Source of the DNA: Clostridia bacterium
GTDB taxonomy: Bacteria; Bacillota; Clostridia; Oscillospirales; CAG-272
Direction of reading: 5' to 3'
DNA: 37,453 bases
Assembly: GCA_017545225.1 (NCBI GenBank)
Contig: JAFWPR010000109.1
Coordinates: forward strand, 1 to 37,453
The position numbers were made by a program, and so were the translations under genes. Below, one piece after another: positions 16,694 to 23,460 of this stretch (position 1 is its first letter; each line of letters opens with the position of its first letter). The notes beneath the pieces were generated by a model that was not told the DNA's origin, did no database searches, and worked only from the letters and a program-made list of their open reading frames with translations.

Positions 16694-17734
16694 ATGATCC
16701 GTCTTATCTCTCCTGAAAACGGCGCGGTATTCTCCGTGCTGACCGATACGCAGACCAAGCTCATCAGGCAGACCCGGGAAGGGACCTTCACCCGCTTCGG
16801 CAAATACGACGAGGTGTACGGCGTGGACGCGTCGGCTCCCGCGGTATGCGTGTTCAGATGGCGATCGGACGACGCGGATTTCCCGACCTATCTCGAGATC
16901 TCCGAAACGGACGACTTTTCCTCCGCATCGACGGTCGATATCTCCGAGACCCGTCAGTGTGCGACTGACCGCGATCTGTTTTCCTCCGTCTCGAATTTTC
17001 TCACAGGCAAAACGTACTTCTGGCGCGTGAGACAGAACGGAGAATATTCCGAGGTCCGATCTTTTTCGACAGTCCCCGATCCGATCCGCCCGCTCCGCGT
17101 CGACGGCGTACCGAATTTCCGCGACCTCGGCGGCAGATTCAACACCGAGGGAAGACGGATGAAGCAGGGGCTCCTTTACCGCGGCAGATTCCTCGAATGG
17201 GACGAAGACGAACGCGCGGGGCTCACCGACAGCGGGAAAAGAACGTTTGTCGAACGGCTCGGGATAAAAACGGAGATCGACCTGCGTGAGGAAGAAGAGG
17301 GTAAGAGGACCGAAAGTCCCGCGGGTCCGGGCGTACGGTACGTTCAGGTCTCTCACGACAGTTCGTGGGGCGGAACGCTGAACGACCGGGGAATGGGCCA
17401 GCTTCATCAGATATTCGACGTGCTCTTCGATCCCGCGTCCTATCCGGTCTATTTCCACTGTTACTCCGGCGCGGACAGGACGGGCTTTATCTCCGTCGTG
17501 ATCGGCGGGATCGTCGGGATGAGCGACGAGAATATTATCATCGATTACAATTTCACCGCCCTTTACGCTCACCGGAACTGGAACGAATGCGAGGGCGCGG
17601 AGGGTTATTTCGACTTTCTGCGGGAGACGTACGGCGACCGTTCGCTGTCCGAACTCGTTATGCTTCACCTGACGAACTACGGCATCGACGCGGACAAGCT
17701 GGCTCGGCTTAAAGAATTCCTCCTTGAGGACTGA
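16694..17734 (+). CDS. Tyrosine/dual-specificity phosphatase with N-terminal Ig-like domain
   Basis: This 346-residue protein-tyrosine-phosphatase-like enzyme is of the Y_phosphatase3/IphP type. Residues about 1-135 form an Ig/fibronectin-III-like beta domain (SPENGAVF at the start, TYFWRVRQNGEYSEVRSF at the end). The catalytic half begins with VDGVPNFRDLGG, the hallmark opening of this family, followed by GLLYRGRFLEW. The P-loop is HCYSGADRTG, with nucleophile C256 and R262 in the C-x5-R signature. There is no signal peptide, so it is predicted cytosolic even though the N-terminal domain looks like an extracellular type. An AGAAGGA site precedes the ATG. It is first in an operon with a methyltransferase (11-base gap) and a membrane protein. 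The substrate may be a phosphoprotein, phosphoinositide or other phospho-ester; the sequence cannot decide. Confidence 0.88.
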   Translation: MIRLISPENGAVFSVLTDTQTKLIRQTREGTFTRFGKYDEVYGVDASAPAVCVFRWRSDDADFPTYLEISETDDFSSASTVDISETRQCATDRDLFSSVSNFLTGKTYFWRVRQNGEYSEVRSFSTVPDPIRPLRVDGVPNFRDLGGRFNTEGRRMKQGLLYRGRFLEWDEDERAGLTDSGKRTFVERLGIKTEIDLREEEEGKRTESPAGPGVRYVQVSHDSSWGGTLNDRGMGQLHQIFDVLFDPASYPVYFHCYSGADRTGFISVVIGGIVGMSDENIIIDYNFTALYAHRNWNECEGAEGYFDFLRETYGDRSLSELVMLHLTNYGIDADKLARLKEFLLED

Positions 17735-17745
17735 AAGACCGCAAT

Positions 17746-18507
17746 ATGGACTATCAGGATATCAACGCCGAAACGATCGACCGCTGGATCGACGGGGGAT
17801 GGGAGTGGGGAAAACCGATCTCACACGAAAAATACCTCAACGCTGCCCGGGGCGTCTGGGACGTTATGCTGACCCCGACCAAGCCCGTTCCGCACGAATG
17901 GTTCGGCGACCTCCGCGGCAAAAAAGTTCTCGGTCTTGCGAGCGGAGGCGGTCAGCAGATGCCCGTCTTCGCCGCTCTCGGAGCGATTCCGACCGTTCTC
18001 GATTATTCGAAGAAGCAGATCGGGAGCGAGATCGAGGTCGCGCGGCGGGAAGGATATGAGATCCGCGCGATCCGCGGGGATATGACGAAGCCGCTGCCGT
18101 TTGACGACGGCGAATTCGATCTGATATTTCATCCGGTGTCGAACTGCTACGTCAAAGACGTGAAAAGTATCTGGCGGGAGTGTTACAGAGTCCTGAAGCC
18201 GGGCGGGTATCTTCTGTCCGGAACGGATCACTTCGTCAATTATATCGTCGACGCGGACGAAAAAGAAATAATAAACTCCCTGCCGTTCGACCCGACGGAA
18301 AACGAAGAACAGAGAAAACAACTTGAGGCGGACGATGCCGGGATGCAGTTCTCTCATACGATCGAAGAACAGATCAACGGCCAGCTCGAGGCGGGTTTTA
18401 CCATGCTCGAACTGTACGAGGACACGAACGGAGAAGGGCGGCTGCACGAGCTCAATATCCCGACGTTCCTGGCGATGCGATCGATAAAACAGGGGGCGAC
18501 AGGATGA
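17746..18507 (+). CDS. Class I SAM-dependent methyltransferase
   Basis: This 253-residue methyltransferase has the class I Rossmann motifs. Motif I is KVLGLASGGGQQMPVFAALG at about 58-77, and the acidic end of strand two is VLDYSKKQI. RGDMTKPLPFDDGEFDLIFH is the region that contacts the adenine and carries motif IV. RECYRVLKPGGYLLSG is the canonical motif V/VI segment. The target atom is not predictable from the sequence; the family includes small-molecule and lipid methylases. It is the second gene of the phosphatase operon, and its last codon overlaps the next start by 4 bases (ATGA), indicating coupled translation. Confidence 0.9.
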   Translation: MDYQDINAETIDRWIDGGWEWGKPISHEKYLNAARGVWDVMLTPTKPVPHEWFGDLRGKKVLGLASGGGQQMPVFAALGAIPTVLDYSKKQIGSEIEVARREGYEIRAIRGDMTKPLPFDDGEFDLIFHPVSNCYVKDVKSIWRECYRVLKPGGYLLSGTDHFVNYIVDADEKEIINSLPFDPTENEEQRKQLEADDAGMQFSHTIEEQINGQLEAGFTMLELYEDTNGEGRLHELNIPTFLAMRSIKQGATG

Positions 18508-18977
18508 AAAAGAAATCTTCACCGTATAACGTATTCAGGATAATTCTGATCTTCTGGACGTTCTTCATCGGGATCGGCGCCGTCGCGGGCGGTCTGTCGA
18601 TGATCATCGACCCGAGCGGCAAAGTCCTCGGCATGGACGGGATGCTCCCGTTTTTCACGGCCCTGCCGTTCTCCGACGTGCTGTTCCGGGATTTCCTCTT
18701 CTCGGGGATCGCCCTGCTGACCGTAAACGGACTGACGAATCTGACGGCAGCGATACTGCTCCTCGCAAAAAAGAAGATCGGCGTGATCCTCGGCACGGTC
18801 TTCGGGATCACCCTGATGCTCTGGATCTGCATCCAGTTCTATATGTTCCCGCTGAACTTCATGTCGACGGCCTTCTTCGTGTTCGGGGCGCTTCAGGCGC
18901 TGACCGGTCTTTTCGCCCTGAAGTTCCTTCAGCGTGAAAAGCAGGGCGAAGAAACGGACTCCGCCGGACCGCAGTGA
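18504..18977 (+). CDS. Four-helix hypothetical membrane protein
   Basis: This 157-residue protein has about four membrane segments (near 13-35, 60-85, 92-115 and 118-140), with charged KKKS at the start and a polar acidic tail. I do not recognise a characterised family; it resembles small uncharacterised membrane proteins of Clostridia. Its start overlaps the methyltransferase stop, so it is the last gene of the phosphatase-methyltransferase operon. A strong terminator follows within 25 bases. Confidence 0.75.
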   Translation: MKKKSSPYNVFRIILIFWTFFIGIGAVAGGLSMIIDPSGKVLGMDGMLPFFTALPFSDVLFRDFLFSGIALLTVNGLTNLTAAILLLAKKKIGVILGTVFGITLMLWICIQFYMFPLNFMSTAFFVFGALQALTGLFALKFLQREKQGEETDSAGPQ

Positions 18978-18997
18978 CCGTTCATAGAAAAGAAAAC

Positions 18998-19028
18998 CCG
19001 CCGGGGCTCAAGCCCCGGCGGTTCTTTT
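18998..19028. terminator. Bidirectional strong terminator
   Basis: A perfect 11-bp GC-rich stem (18998-19008 with 19011-19021) is followed by TTCTTTTTT on plus and TTTTCTTTTC on minus. It ends both the phosphatase operon and the five-gene GRE operon. Confidence 0.92.
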
Positions 19029-19033
19029 TTACG

Positions 19034-19115
19034 TCAGTATCTTCCGATGAGTTCGAAATGAAAGTCGGGGAAACCCGAATCCGCGCGAACGCGGTAGTCG
19101 CCGGCGACTACGAAC
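19034..19115 (-). pseudogene. Orphan C-terminal tail of an SLH/beta-helix protein
   Basis: Minus-strand translation reads GDYRVRADSGFPDFHFELIGRY followed by TGA (19034-19036), preceded by PFVVA. This matches the terminal tail of all complete beta-helix paralogues here (for example GDYRIRDGVDFPDIHFEDIGRY). It lies immediately downstream of the intact gene that stops at 19119, in another frame (+1), with no start codon. It is best read as the leftover of a deleted tandem paralogue, or of recombination between paralogues. Confidence 0.8.
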
Positions 19116-19118
19116 GGA

Positions 19119-21884
19119 TCAGTATCTTCCGATATCTTCAAAGTGAATATCCGGAAAGTCTACTCCGTCGCGTATGCGGTAGTCGCCGAGAGTCGGATTG
19201 ACGAAAATCGGATTCTCCCCGAACGAGTATCCGACGTTTCCGTCGACCGTGCAGTAGTCGGCGGCGTCTCCGAGCAGAAGGAACCGGTCCTCCGTCCCGC
19301 CTTTCTCGTTGAAATACGCGTTGCCCGTTATCGTCGTCACGGGAGCGAACGCGAAATCGAGACGCCACGGGTCGTTGAAGTCGAAAGTGAACGACGTCGC
19401 GCCCGGGCGGCGCGCCTCAAGCTCTTCCGCGTACCCATCGACCGTCGCGATATACTCGAGGATCCTGTTCCATCTCGCGAGGTGGACGTAGATCGGCCAC
19501 GAATACCGCGCGTCGTCTCCGACTTCTTTTATCGCCTCCGTCATCGACTGAACGATCACCCTGCCGTTTCCCACGACGGCGTTGTCGCGGAACGCGTTGT
19601 CGCGACCCGCTCCGGCGAAGACGATATCTCCGCCGTTGTAAAGAAGGTTCGAATATATCTCCGTCCCGCAGTCGCCGTCGTCGGAATACTGTGCGAGCCG
19701 TCCGACGCCCTGCGACGCGGCTATGGTGTTGTAGTAGTTACAGCGGATGACGCAGTTGCCGTCCATATTGCCCCACGTGCGCGTCACGCCTCCGTCCTCG
19801 GAGTTCGTCATCACGCTGTCAAAGTCGTTGTACTCGATCAGGATATCGAACGAGTTCTGATACATCACTCCGCATCTGCTGCATTTCTCGAAACGGCAGT
19901 GGGAAACCGTACCGCCCGAGCACTTGTACAAATCGACCGCGCCCTCGACGTCGTAAGTGAGATTCGCGCGCGAGAACAGGCAGTTGTCGATGTACACGTC
20001 GCTCCTGCTCGTATAGCGTTCGGGGCCGTCGGCGACGTCCTCGACCCAGATCGCGGAGCCCGCCGAGAGGTCGAATTCGCTGTCGGTCACGGTCAGGGCG
20101 AGCGGCGCGCCGTCGAGAGAGAACTCGAACAGCGTCTGGTTCGGGCCCGTTGAACACGAGAACGAGCACCGGTCGATCGTTATCCCCGACGTTTTGTAGC
20201 CGAACAGTATCCCGTCGGCGGCGTTCTCGAAGCTGAGTCCGCGTAACGTTATATATCCGGTCTCTTCAAGATCGACCATCAGGTATTCGGGCGTCTGGTC
20301 GTATCCGGTAACGGCGTCGTACCCCGATCCCCTGATCAATCTCTGCCCGCATCCCATCGGAATACGGTATTCCCCCTTCGGGTCGTAAACGTACAGCGTT
20401 CCTGTCTCATAGTCGACCCAATATTCGTCGGCGAAGTCGAGTTCGCGCGCAACGTTCGTAACGCACATCTGGATGCCTTCGCCGTCGGCTCCGCGCCATC
20501 CGGAACGCATCGGACCGTACTGATGCGTATCCCAGTCTTTGATATACAGTATTCCGTTCTCCCTGTCGAAAGATTCGGCCCGGAACGTGTCTTTCCTGTA
20601 TCCGGCGACGATATAACCGTAAACGCGCATCCCGGCGATCGCATCGTCGGAGTACGTCGCGATGCGGCGCGCGATAACGCCCATCGTAATGCGGAGGGAC
20701 CGGTCGTCGTTCGTCTCGCCCGACGCCATAAGGCTGTCCGATCCGTCGGCGTATCTGTTCGGGAATCTTGCGGCGGTCATGACGGTCTGCTCATTGAACA
20801 GCATAAAATCGGAGAATTCCGGGATCTCGCTGAAATATTTATTAAGATCGATTTTTTTGATATTGTCGGCGTACCGGTCGTTGAACATTGCCTTTTCTTC
20901 TTCACCGATCGGCACGAAATCGTCCTCCGTCAGCGTCACGCCGTTGTCGAATACGACAGGTCCGTCGCCGTATTTACAGTAGGTTATCGGACATTCGGGA
21001 GTTCCCGAGTCCTCCCCGGTGAGTACGATCGAGATCGGGCCGTAGTTCCCCGCCGTAAACGCGACCTTTATCCCGTCGCGGTCCGTTTTATCGAGCGCGC
21101 GCACCGCGTCGCGGGCCCGCTCCCACGTCCTGAAGGGTCGGTCAAACGAACCGTCGTTTTCGTCCGATCCCGTCGTTGATACGTAGAAGTCCGCGTCCGT
21201 CACGAGCGGATATTCTTTTTCCGTATAATGAGAGCGCAGAACGGGCTGATTGTACGACAGTTTGAAAGAGTTGTCGTATCTTTCTATTATCGCGGCGAAC
21301 TGTTCGCGCGTCGCGAAGCCGTCCGGAGCGAGTCTGTTTCCGTCCGTTCCTTTCAAAAGACCGGCTTCGACCGCCCACCTCATCGCTTCTTCCGACCAGT
21401 CGCTGACGTTTCCGCCGTCGGCAAACAGCGAAAGGGCGGCCCTCTCCGGTACCGATACCGGCGCGTTCAAAGAGAAGCGGAAGAGCATCGTCGCGAGCTG
21501 TTCTCTCGTAATGAATTCGTCGGGACCGAACGCCGTTTCGGTGAGGCCTTTGACTACGCCCGTCTCCTTTGCCCACGCTACGGCGTCGGTATACCATTCT
21601 CCCGCGGGTACGTCGTCAAAACCGCTCGGAGCGGTCGGTACGGGAGATCCCTCGCGCCGCCACAGAACGGTCGCGACCATGGCGCGCGTCAGCGCGCCTT
21701 CCGGGTCGAATTTTCCGCCGCCGACGCCGTTCATATACCCGTTTTTTACCGCGTACTCTATCGACGCCGCGCTCCATCTGCCGTCTTCGACGTCGGAAAA
21801 CGCGGCCTCGGCTGACACGGGTACTGCCGCGAACGCCGCGGCGATCATAACGACTGCGAGAAGCAGAGAGATCGTTTTTTTCAT
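19119..21884 (-). CDS. SLH-anchored right-handed beta-helix protein (GH141-like), paralogue A
   Basis: This 921-residue exported protein has a signal peptide at about 1-26 and three SLH domains at about 27-200 (LTRAM, ITREQ, ATREQ motifs). From about residue 228, DADFYVSTTGSDENDGSF opens a parallel beta-helix. The entry segment has the pattern seen in GH141-like proteins: EDSGTPECPITYCKYGDGP, then a variable cap, an ARFPN motif near 372, and ELDFADEYWVDYETGTLYVY. Rungs rich in N and D follow (IEYNDFDSVM; IYSNLLYNGG). The end is NPTLGDYRIRDGVDFPDI. Known GH141 activities include alpha-L-fucosidase and xylanase; catalysis here is inferred from layout only. The start at 21884 is chosen for GGAGGTAAAGAT before ATG and an MKK leader. 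It is the last gene of a five-gene operon, 4 bases after the esterase. Confidence 0.85.
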   Translation of the reverse strand: MKKTISLLLAVVMIAAAFAAVPVSAEAAFSDVEDGRWSAASIEYAVKNGYMNGVGGGKFDPEGALTRAMVATVLWRREGSPVPTAPSGFDDVPAGEWYTDAVAWAKETGVVKGLTETAFGPDEFITREQLATMLFRFSLNAPVSVPERAALSLFADGGNVSDWSEEAMRWAVEAGLLKGTDGNRLAPDGFATREQFAAIIERYDNSFKLSYNQPVLRSHYTEKEYPLVTDADFYVSTTGSDENDGSFDRPFRTWERARDAVRALDKTDRDGIKVAFTAGNYGPISIVLTGEDSGTPECPITYCKYGDGPVVFDNGVTLTEDDFVPIGEEEKAMFNDRYADNIKKIDLNKYFSEIPEFSDFMLFNEQTVMTAARFPNRYADGSDSLMASGETNDDRSLRITMGVIARRIATYSDDAIAGMRVYGYIVAGYRKDTFRAESFDRENGILYIKDWDTHQYGPMRSGWRGADGEGIQMCVTNVARELDFADEYWVDYETGTLYVYDPKGEYRIPMGCGQRLIRGSGYDAVTGYDQTPEYLMVDLEETGYITLRGLSFENAADGILFGYKTSGITIDRCSFSCSTGPNQTLFEFSLDGAPLALTVTDSEFDLSAGSAIWVEDVADGPERYTSRSDVYIDNCLFSRANLTYDVEGAVDLYKCSGGTVSHCRFEKCSRCGVMYQNSFDILIEYNDFDSVMTNSEDGGVTRTWGNMDGNCVIRCNYYNTIAASQGVGRLAQYSDDGDCGTEIYSNLLYNGGDIVFAGAGRDNAFRDNAVVGNGRVIVQSMTEAIKEVGDDARYSWPIYVHLARWNRILEYIATVDGYAEELEARRPGATSFTFDFNDPWRLDFAFAPVTTITGNAYFNEKGGTEDRFLLLGDAADYCTVDGNVGYSFGENPIFVNPTLGDYRIRDGVDFPDIHFEDIGRY

Positions 21885-21888
21885 ATCT

Positions 21889-22686
21889 TTACCTCCGGGA
21901 TGCGGATAACACGTATTCGGCAAGAGCGGCTGCCGCGTCCGACCCGAGTTTTCGGAGTCCCTCCGCGCTGAAGTGGCCCGAAACTCCGGGATTCATATAT
22001 TCGGGGATCCCGTTCAGTTCCGTCGCTTCGTCCGTAAGCATGAGAAAGAGGGGATCGCGCGCGCATATTTCATCCTGCGCCGCGATTATCTCGTCGTCTC
22101 TTTCGTCGTTCGTGAATCTGCCGACGCGGATGACGCAGAACTTCTCCAGACCGATCTCCGCTTTGAGGTCGCGGGACATCCGTCCGATCCGTTCGAGATA
22201 CTCGTCCTTCCCCGTTGAGTCAATCGCGTCGCTTTCGCCCTGGAGCCACACCAAAAAGACCGAGCCTGACGGGTCGGTCACGTGCTTTTTCGCCGCGTTC
22301 GTTTTTCTGACGAGAAAGTCGAACCCGTCGCTCCCGCGCATGAAGTAGTCGATAGTCACAGCGCCCTTAGCCGCGCCGACGGCGACGACTCGCCGTCCCG
22401 TCAATCCGGTATATACGCGGCAGAACGCAGGGACGAGTGTGGAGTGTCCGTACGCGGCTCCTCCGAGGACGTGCAGACGGTGCCAGCCGTCTTCGGTCCC
22501 GTCGCCGTACGCGACGCCCGCAGTCCCGTCGTACCTCAGATCCTCGCCGAATGGATCGCAGAGCGGAACGAGGCTGTCGGTCGCGTATTTGTACTCTAAC
22601 GCGTCCGGAACGGCGGCGCCGTCAAGCAGTTTCTCCGACTGTCCCTGCATATTGCTCTGCCCGGCAAAAACGATGATATCAGTCAT
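21889..22686 (-). CDS. SASA/SGNH-type carbohydrate acetylesterase
   Basis: This is a 265-residue esterase of the sialate O-acetylesterase (SASA, PF03629) group, which removes O-acetyl groups from sugars. The nucleophile motif is FAGQSNMQG with S11. Block III is VWLQGESDA. The catalytic histidine is in SGHFSAEGL (H238), and a GAAKGAV oxyanion-type segment lies in the middle. There is no signal peptide or lipobox: the GQSN motif starts at residue 9, so the enzyme is predicted to work in the cytosol, unlike many secreted carbohydrate esterases. The start overlaps the activase stop by 4 bases (ATGA), and AAGGATCG precedes it. Its position between a GRE activase and a beta-helix glycan protein suggests it deacetylates imported sugar fragments; that is inference. 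Confidence 0.87.
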   Translation of the reverse strand: MTDIIVFAGQSNMQGQSEKLLDGAAVPDALEYKYATDSLVPLCDPFGEDLRYDGTAGVAYGDGTEDGWHRLHVLGGAAYGHSTLVPAFCRVYTGLTGRRVVAVGAAKGAVTIDYFMRGSDGFDFLVRKTNAAKKHVTDPSGSVFLVWLQGESDAIDSTGKDEYLERIGRMSRDLKAEIGLEKFCVIRVGRFTNDERDDEIIAAQDEICARDPLFLMLTDEATELNGIPEYMNPGVSGHFSAEGLRKLGSDAAAALAEYVLSASRR

Positions 22687-23456
22687 TTTTCGATCCTTAC
22701 GATAAAACCGTCCTCGTATATCTTCTTTATCTTTTCGATCTTGGCTTCTTCCGGGGGCGGCGTATCTTTATACCCGTACGTCAGCCCCATCGCCTCGTAT
22801 TTGGACGAACCGAGACGGTGGAACGGCAAAAGGTCGACCCGCCGCGCTCCCGTTTTTTTCAGCTCGCCGTATATTTTTTCGTGATCCGCCCCGCTCATAT
22901 TGAATCCGGGTATCAGCGGGATACGCACTGCGACGTCTTTCCCCGCTTCGACAAGTCTGCCCAGATTGCCGAAAACGAGCGCTTTGTCCCCGCGTACGAC
23001 GTTTTCATAAAGCGCGCCGTCCGCCGTTTTCACGTCGTAGTAGAACGTGTCGACGTGATCCGCGACGCAAAGAAAGTTTTCCCACGGAACGCACCCGGCG
23101 GTGTCGACGAGCGTTGAGATCCCGACCGAGCGGAGCCTTCTCGCCAGTTCTCCGACGCCGACCGGCTGCAAAAGAGGTTCTCCGCCGCTGACCGTAACGC
23201 CGCCTCCGCTTTCGCGGTAAAAGTCGATATCCTCGATCACGTCGTCGAATAATTCTTCCAAGCTCATCGTCTTACCGTAAGTCACCGCGCGGTGAGTTCC
23301 AGGATAGATCAGCGTCTCCGTTTTTTTCGATATGCTCTCCGGATTATGGCACCATGGGCAGCGGAGATTGCATCCCTTGAGGAATACGGTCGTCCGTATA
23401 CCCGGGCCGTCTCCCGTGGAAAAGCGCTGTATGGAAGAAACGTTAAGAACCGTCAT
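22683..23456 (-). CDS. Radical SAM glycyl-radical-enzyme activase, PflA-like without ferredoxin insert
   Basis: This enzyme uses S-adenosylmethionine and a [4Fe-4S] cluster to put the glycyl radical on its partner enzyme. The cluster motif is KGCNLRCPWCHNPE, with C29, C33 and C36 (CxxxCxxC). The SAM-binding GGE is in GGGVTVSGGEPLLQP. An early DGPGIRT motif is typical of activases. The 257-residue length and the short link from HNPES to MSLEELFDDV show that the two-cluster ferredoxin-like insert, common in activases of diol dehydratase and choline lyase types, is absent. In this it resembles PflA. It starts 4 bases after the GRE stop and has only a weak ribosome site, so translation is probably coupled. 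It overlaps the esterase by 4 bases. Confidence 0.92.
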   Translation of the reverse strand: MTVLNVSSIQRFSTGDGPGIRTTVFLKGCNLRCPWCHNPESISKKTETLIYPGTHRAVTYGKTMSLEELFDDVIEDIDFYRESGGGVTVSGGEPLLQPVGVGELARRLRSVGISTLVDTAGCVPWENFLCVADHVDTFYYDVKTADGALYENVVRGDKALVFGNLGRLVEAGKDVAVRIPLIPGFNMSGADHEKIYGELKKTGARRVDLLPFHRLGSSKYEAMGLTYGYKDTPPPEEAKIEKIKKIYEDGFIVRIEK

Positions 23457-23460
23457 ATCA

